Positions 34,089 to 44,200 of a stretch of DNA of 64,000 bases are shown piece by piece (positions within the stretch are counted from its first letter, which is position 1; each line of letters opens with the position of its first letter). A model generated the notes under the pieces. That model saw nothing but the letters and a program-made list of their open reading frames with translations. It was not told where the DNA came from and ran no database searches. The position numbers and the translations under genes are program-made. This stretch comes from Paenibacillus sp. JNUCC-31 (lineage in GTDB: Bacteria; Bacillota; Bacilli; Paenibacillales; Paenibacillaceae), in the NCBI RefSeq assembly GCF_014844075.1, contig NZ_CP062165.1, positions 3,410,001-3,474,000 on the forward strand. The letters run 5' to 3'.

Positions 34089-34117
34089 TTGACAGCCCCA
34101 TTTTGATATAATATGTT
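34089..34117 (+). promoter_or_regulatory. ispE promoter
   Basis: TTGACA (34089-34094), a 17-base spacer, then TATGTT (34112-34117). Confidence 0.6.
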
Positions 34118-34146
34118 AAGTTGTCTTAGGGAAAAGGTGAGGACGG

Positions 34147-35010
34147 GTGAACGCCTTGAAAATTTACGAAAAAGCGCCTGCTAAAATTAACTTGATGCTG
34201 GACGTTTTACATAAAAGAAGAGATGGATTCCATGAAGTTGAGATGATCATGACCATGGTCGATCTTGCTGATCGATTGGAGATGTCTGAGCTGCCTCGGG
34301 ATACCATTTTTATCTCCAGTCAGGCGGGTTATATCCCGCTGGATGAGAAGAATTTGGCCTTTCAGGCTGCCAGACTCATCAAAGAGCGATATGACGTGAG
34401 GAGTGGAGTCCATATTCATTTGGACAAAAAAATCCCTGTTGCTGCTGGACTTGCCGGGGGCAGCAGTGATGCGGCAGCAACGCTGCGGGGATTGAATCGC
34501 CTTTGGCGTCTCAACATCCCGGATCAGGAGCTGCAAGAGCTTGGAGCCGAACTGGGTTCGGATGTTCCTTTCTGCATCACTGGAGGAACAGCGCTCGCCA
34601 CAGGTCGTGGAGAGAAGTTGACACCGATGCCTAATCCTCCTCAATGTTGGGTGATCTTGGCCAAGCCGCCGATTAATGTGTCTACAGCGGATGTGTACGG
34701 ACGTTTTCGTAGCGACAAGATTGTTCGTCACCCAAGCGCGGCAAAAATGGAACAGGCCATTCGCAACCAGTCTTTTGTTGAAGTATGCGGGCAAATGGGG
34801 AATGTGCTTGAAGATGTGACGTTGAAGCTGTATCCGGAGGTTCAGCATCTGAAGGATGCTATGATCCGATTGGGAGCAGACGGAGTATTAATGTCAGGCA
34901 GTGGACCAACGGTGTTCGGTCTGGTCTCCAAGGAGTCCAAGGTTGCACGGATCTATAATGGCCTGCGGGGCTTCTGTAAAGAAGTATATGCTGTACGCAT
35001 GCTGACTTAA
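34147..35010 (+). CDS. ispE: 4-(cytidine 5'-diphospho)-2-C-methyl-D-erythritol kinase
   Basis: At 287 aa it is a GHMP kinase: [29 protein letters not shown] (catalytic Lys and substrate site), the ATP loop [22 protein letters not shown] near residue 97, and the C-terminal [11 protein letters not shown]. It phosphorylates CDP-ME in the non-mevalonate isoprenoid pathway. The start is GTG after AAGGTGAGG. Confidence 0.96.
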   Translation: MNALKIYEKAPAKINLMLDVLHKRRDGFHEVEMIMTMVDLADRLEMSELPRDTIFISSQAGYIPLDEKNLAFQAARLIKERYDVRSGVHIHLDKKIPVAAGLAGGSSDAAATLRGLNRLWRLNIPDQELQELGAELGSDVPFCITGGTALATGRGEKLTPMPNPPQCWVILAKPPINVSTADVYGRFRSDKIVRHPSAAKMEQAIRNQSFVEVCGQMGNVLEDVTLKLYPEVQHLKDAMIRLGADGVLMSGSGPTVFGLVSKESKVARIYNGLRGFCKEVYAVRMLT

Positions 35011-35108
35011 AATTCGCTTTTATAATGTACAAACACGTATAAAGGTGGTATATTTTTATATAATTATTCGGATTTGGATGTTTTCCGTGATCGTGAGGAT
35101 GGATCTCT

Positions 35109-35936
35109 GTGAAGAAATTAAAACGAAGCGCAAGGCTGGTTGAAATGACGCAGTACTTATTGTCTAGACCACATACGGTTATTCCGTTGACCACGTTTGC
35201 CGAACGCTATGGAGCCGCGAAGTCTTCGATCAGCGAAGATTTGGCGATTATCAAGGAAGTGTTCGAAGAAGGTGGTTCGGGAGAACTGCATACACTGGCT
35301 GGGGCAGCCGGAGGAGTAAAATGGATTCCAAAGGTGTCTAGAGAACTGGCTCTCGGTTTTGCCGAACGACTTTCTACCCAGCTCGCGCAACCCGACCGGA
35401 TTCTGCCCGGAGAATACCTGTACATGTCCGACCTGCTAGGACAACCCGCATTGATGAATGAAGCCGGCAAGATTTTTGCAACAGCCTTTGGCAATATGGA
35501 TATTGATGTGGTCATGACGGTTGAGACCAAAGGCATTCCGCTCGCCTATGCGACCGGAGCCCAGCTTAACCTGCCTGTTGTGCTCGTGCGCAGGGACCAT
35601 CAGGCTACGGAAGGATCAGCCGTAAGTATCAATTATGTCTCCGGATCTCATAAAAGTCTGCACACCATGTCCCTGTCCCGCAGGGCGATGCGCGAACACT
35701 CCAAAGTGCTCATTGTGGATGACTTTATGAAAGCGGGAGGCACTGTTCAGGGGATGATCGACCTATTAGCCGAGTTTAATGCAACGGTAGCCGGAGTAGG
35801 GGTATTGGTAGAATCCGGCTCGGTCGATTCCGAAGAAAGACTCCTGACGGATTACGTGTCTCTGGCGAAACTGACAGCAGTGGATGCCAAGAGCAGACAT
35901 ATTTCCGTTAAGCCTGGCAACTATTTTGACCTGTAG
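35109..35936 (+). CDS. purR: Purine operon repressor PurR
   Basis: At 275 aa it has an N-terminal winged helix (RLVEMTQYLLSRPHTVIPLTTFAERYGAAKSSISEDLAI) followed by a phosphoribosyltransferase-like domain. That domain carries the PRPP-binding loop VLIVDDFMKAGGTVQGM near residue 203. PurR represses purine genes and is released by PRPP. The start is GTG. In B. subtilis yabJ follows; it is absent here. Confidence 0.95.
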   Translation: MKKLKRSARLVEMTQYLLSRPHTVIPLTTFAERYGAAKSSISEDLAIIKEVFEEGGSGELHTLAGAAGGVKWIPKVSRELALGFAERLSTQLAQPDRILPGEYLYMSDLLGQPALMNEAGKIFATAFGNMDIDVVMTVETKGIPLAYATGAQLNLPVVLVRRDHQATEGSAVSINYVSGSHKSLHTMSLSRRAMREHSKVLIVDDFMKAGGTVQGMIDLLAEFNATVAGVGVLVESGSVDSEERLLTDYVSLAKLTAVDAKSRHISVKPGNYFDL

Positions 35937-35993
35937 AATCATGAAGAATTACATGTCGGGAAAAGTTCTTTTCCATCGACCTGGCACTAACAT

Positions 35994-36000
35994 TGTCGAA
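35994..36000 (+). promoter_or_regulatory. Single 0A box upstream of spoVG
   Basis: TGTCGAA lies about 63 bases upstream of the sigma-H -35 element. The A+T-rich stretch 36001-36050 that follows would also suit AbrB binding, known for spoVG in B. subtilis. Confidence 0.4.
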
Positions 36001-36056
36001 TTGTGTATTAAATAAAAAAATTCCTGAAATTAGGACATTTTTATGGTTATAAAAAG

Positions 36057-36083
36057 AAGGAGTTCGTATAGGCTGTGTGGAAT
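36057..36083 (+). promoter_or_regulatory. spoVG sigma-H promoter
   Basis: AAGGAGTT (36057-36064), a 12-base spacer, then GTGGAAT (36077-36083) fits the sigma-H pattern (AGGAWWW and GAAT). spoVG is the classic sigma-H target. Confidence 0.6.
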
Positions 36084-36124
36084 AATACACCAAGTTCTGA
36101 TGGAAAAAGGTGGTGAACACACAC

Positions 36125-36409
36125 ATGCAAATTACGGATGTCAGACTCCGCCGTGTTAACTCGGAAGGGAGAATGAAGGCTATCGCATCCATTACCATCG
36201 ATAACGAATTCGTCGTTCATGACATTCGTGTCATTGATGGTAACAACGGAATGTTTGTTGCTATGCCGAGCAAGCGGACTCCTGACGGAGAATTCCGTGA
36301 TATCGCCCACCCGATCTCTTCCGGTACTCGTGAGAAGATTCAGGCTGCTGTATTGACTGAATATGATCGCGCTGCAACTGAGGAAGAAGTCATTGAAGAA
36401 GGTGCCTGA
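36125..36409 (+). CDS. spoVG: SpoVG, RNA-binding regulator
   Basis: The 94-aa product begins [24 protein letters not shown] with the invariant [37 protein letters not shown] 36125 follows AAAGGTGGTG. SpoVG affects septation, virulence and stress genes and binds nucleic acid. It is closed by a strong terminator. Confidence 0.97.
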   Translation: MQITDVRLRRVNSEGRMKAIASITIDNEFVVHDIRVIDGNNGMFVAMPSKRTPDGEFRDIAHPISSGTREKIQAAVLTEYDRAATEEEVIEEGA

Positions 36410-36433
36410 GAACATTATTGGGGTTCGAAGGAA

Positions 36434-36470
36434 AAGAGAGCCATGTCTTATGGCTCTCTTTTCTTTTTGA
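36434..36470 (+). terminator. spoVG terminator
   Basis: AAGAGAGCCAT, loop GTCT, ATGGCTCTCTT, then TTCTTTTTG. Confidence 0.9.
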
Positions 36471-36660
36471 CCGGAATAAGATATATTCAGTATTGAGTTT
36501 ATTCATAGAAGAACATTTGCAGCCGGATTGTTGCAAAATGTTGAAAGAACAAAAAAGCGCAGCGTGCGCTTGGTTACAGGGCGGCATCTTAGGAATCATG
36601 GGATTCGGTTAAGCTCGCAGGTACACGGCGTATACATATAGGTCACGATTCGTAGGTGTC

Positions 36661-36737
36661 CGCGTTGTTACGCGTGATTACAGAGACAGCAGGCGATGAA
36701 CAAGACCGGCGCAGAGCCGGCTGAACGGTACTCATCG
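36661..36737 (+). ncRNA. Candidate structured leader of glmU
   Basis: Nested stems are visible: CGCGT/ACGCG around TGTT (36661-36674, with C36660), and a longer arm CGATGA (36694-36699) with TCATCG (36732-36737). The arm encloses ACCG/CGGT and CCGGC/GCCGG stems. The region 36600-36790 has no gene. It is not a glmS ribozyme and lacks the T-box AGGGTGGNACCGCG block. Its role is unknown; it may be a leader or simply a stable mRNA structure. Confidence 0.35.
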
Positions 36738-36793
36738 GATATATAAAGGCGAGGTCCAACGATGGGGGTATTCAGAACAGGAGGTCGTAAATT

Positions 36794-38194
36794 TTGAAAA
36801 GAATGGCAATTGTTCTTGCGGCAGGGCAAGGCAAACGGATGAAATCAAAATTGTACAAAGTACTGCATCCCGTATGCGGTAAACCTATGGTGGGTCACGT
36901 GCTGGATGCAGCTCTTCGCGCAGGCGTTGAACGTAGTGTCGTCGTGGTCGGTCACGGTGCCGAAGCGGTGCAGTCATTTTTGGGTTCGAGAGCAGAATAC
37001 GCTCTTCAGGCTGAACAACTGGGAACAGGACATGCGGTGAAGCAGGTTAAATCTTTGCTCGGCGGAGAAGCAGGCTCAACCATTGTTGTCTGTGGAGATA
37101 CACCACTGGTGACCAGCGAGACGCTGGAAGGTCTGATGAAACTTCATGAGAGTCGCGGAGCAGCGGCGACGGTACTAACGGCCCATTTGGACAATCCCAA
37201 AGGGTATGGCCGCGTGATTCGTGGAGAAGATGGTTCTGTACAGCGTATTGTTGAACAAAAGGATTGCACAGAGCAGGAAGATGCTGTGAACGAGATCAAC
37301 ACAGGCACATACTGCTTCGACAATGCCAAATTGTTCGCTGCACTGGAGAAAGTGACGAACGAGAATGCTCAAGGTGAGTATTATCTCACTGACGTTGTCG
37401 GCATTTTCCGTAATGATGGGGAAGTGGTGGAAGCTTATATGTCGGATGACATCGCGGAATCCATCGGGGTCAATGATCGGCTTGCTCTTTCCCAAGCGGA
37501 AGCATTCATGCGTGAACGTCTGGCTGTACGACATATGTTGAACGGTGTTACAATCATCGATCCGGCATCGACATATATCGGGGCAGATGTTACCATTGGA
37601 TCAGATACAGTATTGTATCCGGGAACCATACTCAAAGGCACCACTTCCATTGGTGAGGCTTGCCATATTGGTCCTCAGGCAGATGTGGAAGACAGCATCA
37701 TTCAGGATGGGGTTACAATCAAGCATTCTGTATTGTCACAAGCAGAGGTGGGTTCGGAAGCAACCGTAGGTCCATTTGCTTATTTGCGTCCAGGAACAGT
37801 ATTGGGCCGTAAAGTAAAAATCGGTGACTTTGTCGAAGTGAAAAATGCTACAATTGATGAAGGCTCCAAAGTATCTCATCTCAGTTATATTGGGGATGCC
37901 AAAGTAGGAAAAAATGTAAATGTTGGATGCGGGGCAATAACGGTGAATTATGATGGATATAATAAAGCTGTAACGACGATTGAGGATGATGCGTTCGTAG
38001 GCAGCAATGTCAATCTGATTGCACCTGTCACAGTAGGTAAGGGCGCATATGTTGTTGCAGGCTCTACTGTTACCCACTCTGTTCCAGAGAACGATCTCGC
38101 GATTGCCCGTCCACGCCAGGAGAACAAACCTGGATATGCGGAGAAAATTCGCGGGCGTGCCAAAGCTAAAAAACAAAATGCCAAACCCGAATAA
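36794..38194 (+). CDS. glmU: Bifunctional GlmU (UDP-GlcNAc pyrophosphorylase / GlcN-1-P acetyltransferase)
   Basis: At 466 aa, the N-terminal uridyltransferase has [35 protein letters not shown] and GDTPLVT. The C-terminal left-handed beta-helix acetyltransferase has [25 protein letters not shown] and [16 protein letters not shown]. It makes UDP-GlcNAc for peptidoglycan and teichoic acids. The TTG start is 7 bases after AGGAGGT and matches the family N-terminus. Confidence 0.97.
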   Translation: MKRMAIVLAAGQGKRMKSKLYKVLHPVCGKPMVGHVLDAALRAGVERSVVVVGHGAEAVQSFLGSRAEYALQAEQLGTGHAVKQVKSLLGGEAGSTIVVCGDTPLVTSETLEGLMKLHESRGAAATVLTAHLDNPKGYGRVIRGEDGSVQRIVEQKDCTEQEDAVNEINTGTYCFDNAKLFAALEKVTNENAQGEYYLTDVVGIFRNDGEVVEAYMSDDIAESIGVNDRLALSQAEAFMRERLAVRHMLNGVTIIDPASTYIGADVTIGSDTVLYPGTILKGTTSIGEACHIGPQADVEDSIIQDGVTIKHSVLSQAEVGSEATVGPFAYLRPGTVLGRKVKIGDFVEVKNATIDEGSKVSHLSYIGDAKVGKNVNVGCGAITVNYDGYNKAVTTIEDDAFVGSNVNLIAPVTVGKGAYVVAGSTVTHSVPENDLAIARPRQENKPGYAEKIRGRAKAKKQNAKPE

Positions 38195-38294
38195 GGGGTA
38201 TTGATATTAAGATTGCCTTCCGATCATCGGGAGGTGCCGACATGTCGCAGACGCTTATAGATTCCAATGAACCAGCACGGAGGGTTTTTATTTT

Positions 38295-39248
38295 ATGACT
38301 TATTTTGATTCGAAATTAAAAATATTTACTTGCAATTCTAACCCCAAGCTTGCCCATCAAATTGCTGATTATATCGGAATTCCTATGGGTGAATCTCACA
38401 CCACTAGCTTTAGTGATGGTGAGATCCAAGTGAAGCTCTCTGAGAGTGTTCGGGGCTGTCACGTCTACATTGTGCAGTCAACTTGCTTGCCGGTTAATGA
38501 CAACCTGATGGAAATGCTCGTGATGATTGATGCACTCAAACGGGCATCTGCCAAGACGATTAACGTCGTTATTCCGTACTATGGCTATGCAAGACAGGAT
38601 CGCAAGGCACGTTCGCGTGACCCGATTACAGCGAAACTGGTTGCCAACCTGATTGAAAAAGCGGGTGCAACCCGTGTAATCGCGATGGACTTGCATGCGA
38701 TGCAGATTCAAGGATTCTTCGACATTCCGGTCGATCATCTGCTCGGCGTGCCGATTTTGGCTCAATATTTCCGCTCGAAACAGATTGAAAATCCAGTTGT
38801 AGTTTCTCCTGACCACGGCGGCGTAGTGCGCGCTCGGAAACTGGCGGACTTTCTGAATGCACCGCTCGCAATTATCGACAAACGTCGTCCGGAGCCGAAT
38901 GTCAGCGAAGTAATGAACATTATCGGTAACATCGAAGGCAAAACAGCAATCCTGATCGATGATATCATTGATACGGCGGGAACGATTGTATTGGGAGCGA
39001 ATGCTCTGATGGAAGGCGGCGTGAAGGAAGTCTACGCATGCTGTACTCACCCGGTATTGTCCGGACCTGCGATGGAACGCTTGGAGAATGCTCCACTGAA
39101 GGAAGTCATCGTTACGGATACCATTCCGATTACGCATGCCAATCCGACAAGCAAACTTAAAGTGTTGTCCGTAGCACCGTTGCTCGGAGAAGCCATTATC
39201 CGGGTTCATGAGGAATTATCAATCAGCAAGCTGTTTGAAATTGAATAA
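38295..39248 (+). CDS. prs: Ribose-phosphate pyrophosphokinase
   Basis: At 317 aa. It shows [35 protein letters not shown], the flexible-loop region, [17 protein letters not shown] and the PRPP signature [14 protein letters not shown] near residue 218. It makes PRPP from ribose-5-phosphate and ATP, the effector that releases PurR encoded upstream. It is followed by a terminator; ctc (rplY), next in B. subtilis, is absent. Confidence 0.97.
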   Translation: MTYFDSKLKIFTCNSNPKLAHQIADYIGIPMGESHTTSFSDGEIQVKLSESVRGCHVYIVQSTCLPVNDNLMEMLVMIDALKRASAKTINVVIPYYGYARQDRKARSRDPITAKLVANLIEKAGATRVIAMDLHAMQIQGFFDIPVDHLLGVPILAQYFRSKQIENPVVVSPDHGGVVRARKLADFLNAPLAIIDKRRPEPNVSEVMNIIGNIEGKTAILIDDIIDTAGTIVLGANALMEGGVKEVYACCTHPVLSGPAMERLENAPLKEVIVTDTIPITHANPTSKLKVLSVAPLLGEAIIRVHEELSISKLFEIE

Positions 39249-39271
39249 GGATGTCTGCATAAAGTAGTAGA

Positions 39272-39309
39272 GGGGTTACGTTTTCCGGTTCAATGGAAAA
39301 TGTAACCCC
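39272..39309 (+). terminator. Hairpin terminator after prs
   Basis: GGGGTTACGTTTTCC and GGAAAATGTAACCCC form a long stem with one mismatch. A second small CGGC/GCCG stem and TTTTAATAAAA follow 10-20 bases later, so the exact termination point is unclear. Confidence 0.6.
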
Positions 39310-39357
39310 TGTCGGCGTGCCGTTTTAATAAAATCGAAACATACGCTGGTCAATTCT

Positions 39358-39582
39358 ATATAAGTTGAACTAAATTACACGATAACGAAGAGGGCAGAAA
39401 GAAATCTGAGAAAGCGGAGCTAAAAGCAATCTGGAAGAAAGCTGCTTTGGAACGCATATGCTTCGCCTTTATCACCGAGGTTCCCTTTGAAAAGGGAATC
39501 AAAGAATCGGGTGCTAACAGTGATCGAAAGATGGTTCTGGCCGCACATTGATCCAATGTAAAATCATACGTTCAACTTATAT
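39358..39582 (+). repeat. Palindromic repeat element, copy 1
   Basis: It is bounded by a perfect 13-base terminal inverted repeat: ATATAAGTTGAAC (39358-39370) and GTTCAACTTATAT (39570-39582). Blocks shared with copy 2 are AAGCGGAGC (39412-39420), CGCCTTTATCACCG (39464-39477) and GATCGAAAGATGGTTCTG (39522-39539). Internal hairpin TTCCCTT/AAGGGAA lies at 39481-39498. Relative to copy 2 it has an extra segment between the first two blocks (about 39421-39463). No coding potential is seen. It is MITE-like or a structured RNA. Confidence 0.75.
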
Positions 39583-39584
39583 GG

Positions 39585-39785
39585 TTAGTACCCGGGGCGG
39601 GAGATGAACCGGAACCTGCGCCGATGAAAAAGAGTGTCGGCAATTTCGACAAATTGATTATCGAAACGGGTGATAAGTCCAATCTCAATATGGGTGTCGC
39701 GGTCATATACCTGTACAGGTACGTGATATTCCAGATGATAGATAAAATCGCTATGTTGAGTCAGTTGTCCGTTGTCTTCGCGCAA
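39585..39785 (-). CDS. Small hypothetical protein between two repeats
   Basis: A 66-aa product starting at TTG with AGGAAGGTGAG about 8 bases upstream, a good minus-strand Shine-Dalgarno. It begins MREDNGQLTQHSDFIYHLEY, includes VPVQVYDRDTHIEIGLI, and ends FRFISRPGY. The composition is protein-like (beta-rich, mixed charge), unlike chance frames here. No family is recognised. Its stop is 2 bases from repeat copy 1 and its start is about 45 bases from copy 2. It is opposite in strand to all its neighbours. Confidence 0.6.
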   Translation of the reverse strand: MREDNGQLTQHSDFIYHLEYHVPVQVYDRDTHIEIGLITRFDNQFVEIADTLFHRRRFRFISRPGY

Positions 39786-39830
39786 AACCCGCTCACCTTC
39801 CTGGGTTGATGAATAAAAGCTGTAAACACT

Positions 39831-40017
39831 ATATAAGTTGAAACTGACGTTTACACCAAAACGGAGAGTGCAGAACCAATCTTAAGAAGCGGAGCGTGCG
39901 CCTTTATCACCGGATTTTACCCTAGGATTATGGGAATAAGAAAATCTGGGGATAAGAGCGATCGAGAGATGGTACTGCAATCGGAGTGATTAGGTGTAAT
40001 AATCGTTCAAATTATAT
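39831..40017 (+). repeat. Palindromic repeat element, copy 2
   Basis: Terminal repeats ATATAAGTTGAA (39831-39842) and TTCAAATTATAT (40006-40017) differ at one base. It shares AAGCGGAGC (39887-39895), CGCCTTTATCACCG (39899-39912) and GATCGAGAGATGGTACTG (39960-39977) with copy 1, in the same orientation. The central arm pairs GATTTT with AAAATC and CCC with GGG, while copy 1 uses different bases for the same pairing. Confidence 0.75.
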
Positions 40018-40109
40018 AACCAATTCGAATCACACTTTGTTGATATTATATGAAATATACCATTCGAAGTCTATGCTTCACCTTACGCTGATCCAAAGGA
40101 GGGAACGAG

Positions 40110-40670
40110 ATGAAGTGGATTGTCGGCCTCGGGAACCCGGGCCCGAATTACGCCAAAACCCGTCATAATATTGGTTTTATGGCAATAGATCGACTGGCAG
40201 ATCGGCATGGCATTTCGATTACGCAGAGCAAGTGTAAAGCGTTGATTGGAGAAGGGGTAATCGGCGGCGTCAAAACCGTGCTGATTAAACCGATGACGTT
40301 TATGAACCTGTCTGGTGAATCGGTAAGGGCCTATATGGACTTTTATAAAGTTAGTCTGGAAGACCTGATTGTCGTCTATGACGATATGGACACAGAAACA
40401 GGCAAGGTCAGATTGCGTTACCAAGGCAGTGCAGGTGGCCATAATGGAATCAAATCCATTATTCAGCATACCGGTACACAGCAGTTTAACCGGGTACGGA
40501 TGGGAATATCCAGACCCGAACCGGGACATGCCATTGTAGACTACGTGCTTTCGAAGTTTATGAAGAATGAAAAGGAAGCTCTTGATCAAACGATTGAACA
40601 GACCTGCGATGCATTGGAGTACAGTCTGGATCACACGTTTGAACAAACCATGGCCAAGTTCAACGGATGA
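40110..40670 (+). CDS. pth: Peptidyl-tRNA hydrolase (SpoVC)
   Basis: At 186 aa: MKWIVGLGNPGPNYAKTRHNIGFMAID with the catalytic His in TRHNIGF, then KPMTFMNLSGESV, YDDMDTETGKVRLR and GSAGGHNGIKSII. It releases peptides from stalled peptidyl-tRNA and is essential. AAAGGAGGG precedes the ATG. In sporulating bacilli it was first mapped as spoVC. Confidence 0.96.
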   Translation: MKWIVGLGNPGPNYAKTRHNIGFMAIDRLADRHGISITQSKCKALIGEGVIGGVKTVLIKPMTFMNLSGESVRAYMDFYKVSLEDLIVVYDDMDTETGKVRLRYQGSAGGHNGIKSIIQHTGTQQFNRVRMGISRPEPGHAIVDYVLSKFMKNEKEALDQTIEQTCDALEYSLDHTFEQTMAKFNG

Positions 40671-40769
40671 ACCGCGGCGATTGACACTGGAAAAATGATC
40701 AAGATTCGGGTTCAATTCAGTCTTAATGGGCATACTGGACGTATAAAACCATGTTCAGGAGGCATAAAC

Positions 40770-41000
40770 ATGTCAGTGAATTATGTGTGCAGGCATTGCC
40801 GTACTTTTATTGGACGAATCGATTCTGCCCGGATAACGGAAGCGCAATTGGGCTTTCATTTCTTGACCCCCGACGAGCGGAGGGATATAATAGCGTATAA
40901 TTCCGGTGGCGATATTACCGTCCGGATTACATGTGATTATTGCAAGGAAGCTCTGGAGCTTAATCCCGAGCTCAGTCTGCTTGCGAGTCCGCTCCAATAG
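40770..41000 (+). CDS. fin: Anti-sigma factor Fin (YabK)
   Basis: A 76-aa protein with two zinc-binding pairs, YVCRHCRTFIG and ITCDYCKEALELNPE, and the core LGFHFLTPDERRDIIAYNSGGDITV matching YabK/Fin. Fin inhibits sigma-F during the forespore switch to sigma-G; the window also holds Gin (csfB), the sigma-G inhibitor. CAGGAGG precedes ATG 40770. It lies between pth and mfd as in B. subtilis. Confidence 0.92.
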   Translation: MSVNYVCRHCRTFIGRIDSARITEAQLGFHFLTPDERRDIIAYNSGGDITVRITCDYCKEALELNPELSLLASPLQ

Positions 41001-41035
41001 TAGCTCGCGATGCAGCAAGAACCGATGACAGATGA

Positions 41036-41064
41036 TGGGGGCTGCGGAATACCGCTCCCCCTTT
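41036..41064 (+). terminator. Probable fin terminator
   Basis: GGGGGCTGCGG, loop AATA, CCGCTCCCCC, then TTTAT. The stem is strong but the T-tail is short. Confidence 0.65.
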
Positions 41065-41075
41065 ATAGCCTTGGC

Positions 41076-41156
41076 AGACTGCTGAGGCTTCTTTTCAGTT
41101 GGGATGAAAGCAGTCTATACTCAAATGACGGTCGAGCCACATCAAACGGATGTGGC
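41076..41156 (+). other. Two hairpins in the mfd leader
   Basis: AGACTGCT (41076-41083) pairs with AGCAGTCT (41109-41116), and GCCACATC (41136-41143) pairs with GATGTGGC (41149-41156) around a 5-base loop. Neither has a T-run. No gene is seen between fin and mfd. Confidence 0.45.
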
Positions 41157-41277
41157 AAAGTAGCGATGAATCCTTTATGATGAAACAGGACAAAAAGGAA
41201 TTTGTATCCAATTTTATATTGGTGAACCTGCGCACAGGTGTGAGATACTCAAGTAAGTTATAAGAGAGGTGCCCCTT

Positions 41278-44200
41278 TTGTTACAAGCACTTATACAGGC
41301 TTTTTCCAAAGATCCGGACTTCGGGTCCATTACGGCCGGGATTACATCCGGCATGAAAGAGCAATTGATTTCGGGCTTATCCGGATCGGCACGTCAGATT
41401 ATGCTGGCTGCCCTTCATCAGGAAATGAACCGACCGCTGCTCGTTGTGACACATAATATGTTTTCCGCCCAAAAAATTGCAGAAGATTTACAGGAAGCGC
41501 TTTCACCTGATCAGGTACTGCTCTACCCTGCCAATGAGCTTGTTGCCGCTGAAGCCGCTGTTTCCAGTCCGGAAACATTGGGTCAGCGTATTGATGTGTT
41601 GGTCCGTTGCGCCCAGGGATTTAGGGGCGTTGTTGTTATTCCATTTTCCGGGGTACGGCGTTATGTTCCGCTTCCGGAAGTAATGGCTAATGCCCAGATT
41701 ACAATTAAACAGGGCAGCACGCTTGATTTGGATTCGTTCCTGCTGGAGATGGTGAAGCTCGGATATGAGCGTGTGGAGCGTGTTGAATCACGTGGAGAGA
41801 TGAGTGTACGCGGAGGAATTATTGATTTCTATCCTGTCACATCATCCATCGCGTATCGAGTAGAGCTGTTCGATGATGAGATTGATTCCATCCGTACCTT
41901 CGACCCGGCAGACCAGCGTTCCATTGAACGGATCGAAGAAGTCACGGTACTGCCGTGCAAAGAGTTAATTGCAGACCGCGAGCGCATGGAGAAGGCTGCA
42001 GATGCGGCTGTTACTTTGCTTGATCAACAGCTTGAGAAGATGACCGACCGGCAGGCGAAGCTGCGTCTGCGTGAAGAAATTCATCGGGAGATTGAACTGT
42101 TGCGGGAGCATGTGTATTTCTCCGAAATGTATAAATATATTTCACCGCTCTATCCGGAAAATAAAACAATTTACGACTACATGCCGGAAGATACCTTGCT
42201 TGTTCTCGATGAGCCGGCAAGGCTCGCCGAGACATCAAAACAGCTGGAGCGGGATGAGTCGGAGTGGAATCTGCATCTGATGCAAAACGGGAAAACACTT
42301 CCTGACCTGCATCTATCGGCGGATGGCGATGATCTGATATATGAGCGTCCATTCCAGACGTTGTTTATGTCCATCTTTTTACGTCAGGTTCCTCACACTC
42401 AACCCCAGAATATTCTGAACTTTATCAGCCGTGGCATGCAGGATTTCCATGGTCAGATGAATGTGCTCAAGGCAGAGATGGAGCGATGGCAGAAGGCTGG
42501 AGTTCAAGTGCTTATGCTGGCAAACGGTGAGGAAAGACTCGATCGGATGCGCAGGGTTCTCATGGATTATGATATCCCTGAGCCGGAAATGCTTATTGGT
42601 AACCTTCAGACAGGCTTTGAAATGCCATCCATTCATCTGGCTGTCGTAACAGAAGGCGAGATGTTCTCCCAGAAGCAGCGCAAGGTACGTAAACCGATTC
42701 GCAATGTGGACAATGCCGAACGGATTAAATCCTATAGTGAGCTGAAAGTGGGCGATTATGTCGTTCACCAGAATCACGGGATTGGTAAGTATCTTGGGAT
42801 CGGTACACTTGAGGTTGGCGGCATTCACAAGGATTACATGCATATTCTTTATGCGGGTGGAGACAAACTGTCTGTACCGATTGAGCAGATTGATCTGATT
42901 CAGAAATATGTCGGTTCCGAAGAGAAAGAGCCGAAAATATACAAGCTGGGCGGCAATGAGTGGACACGGGTTAAAAATAAAGTCCGTACATCCGTACAGG
43001 ATATTGCTGATGATCTAATCAAGCTTTATGCGGAACGTCAGACATCCAAAGGTTTTGGTTTCGACAAAGACTCTGCGGAGCAACAGGAATTCGAGGACAT
43101 GTTCCCGTATGACGAGACACGCGATCAGGTGCGTGCAATCGAAGAAATCAAAAAAGATATGGAACAAAACCGGCCAATGGACCGTTTATTGTGTGGGGAC
43201 GTCGGTTACGGCAAAACCGAGGTTGCTATTCGTGCCGCATTTAAGGCTGCTATTGAGGGGAAACAGGTTGCTGTATTGGTCCCTACAACCATTTTGGCGC
43301 AGCAGCATTATGAGACGTTCCGTGAACGCTTCTCTGGATATCCCTTTAACATTCATGTACTTAGCCGCTTCCGTTCCCGCAAGGAACAAAACGAGACAGC
43401 CAAAGGCATTAAGGCAGGTACCGTCGATATCGTCATCGGTACGCACCGATTGTTATCACAGGATCTGGTGTTCAAGGACCTTGGTCTGCTTATTGTGGAT
43501 GAAGAGCAGCGTTTCGGTGTAACCCATAAGGAAAAACTGAAAAAGCTGAAAACCAATGTCGACGTGTTGACACTGACAGCGACGCCGATTCCACGTACCC
43601 TTCACATGTCCATGCTGGGCGTTCGGGATCTGTCGGTTATTGAGACACCTCCAGAGAATCGTTTCCCGGTACAGACTTATGTGGTTGAACACAGTCAGGC
43701 GCTTGTCCGGGAAGCCATTGAACGTGAATTGGCCCGTGGTGGTCAGGTCTACTACCTGTACAACCGGGTACAGGGAATTCAGGAGATGGCTGCCGAGATC
43801 TCCGAATTGGTACCTGAAGCGAAAGTCGGAGTGGGGCATGGCCAGATGTCGGAAACAGAGCTGGAGAAAACCATTCTGGACTTCCTGGACGGGGAATATG
43901 ACGTGCTCGTCAGCACAAGCATTATCGAGACCGGGGTGGATATCCCTAACGTAAACACCCTGATTGTACATGATGCGGACAAAATGGGGCTATCCCAGTT
44001 GTATCAGCTGCGCGGACGGGTGGGTCGTTCCAACCGGATTGCGTATGCGTATTTCACGTACCAACGGGATAAAGTATTGACCGAAGTTGCCGAGAAACGC
44101 TTGCAATCGATCAAGGAATTTACCGAACTGGGTTCGGGTTTCAAAATCGCGATGCGCGATTTGTCGATCCGCGGTGCGGGTAATCTGCTCGGAGCAGAGC

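Noticed and set aside
34089..34112. TATAAT at 34107-34112 as the -10 of ispE
   Set aside because: Only 12 bases from TTGACA; TATGTT at 34112-34117 with 17 bases fits better.
36661..36737. T-box riboswitch before glmU
   Set aside because: No T-box AGGGTGGNACCGCG sequence and no terminator/antiterminator pair; glmU is not an amino acid gene.
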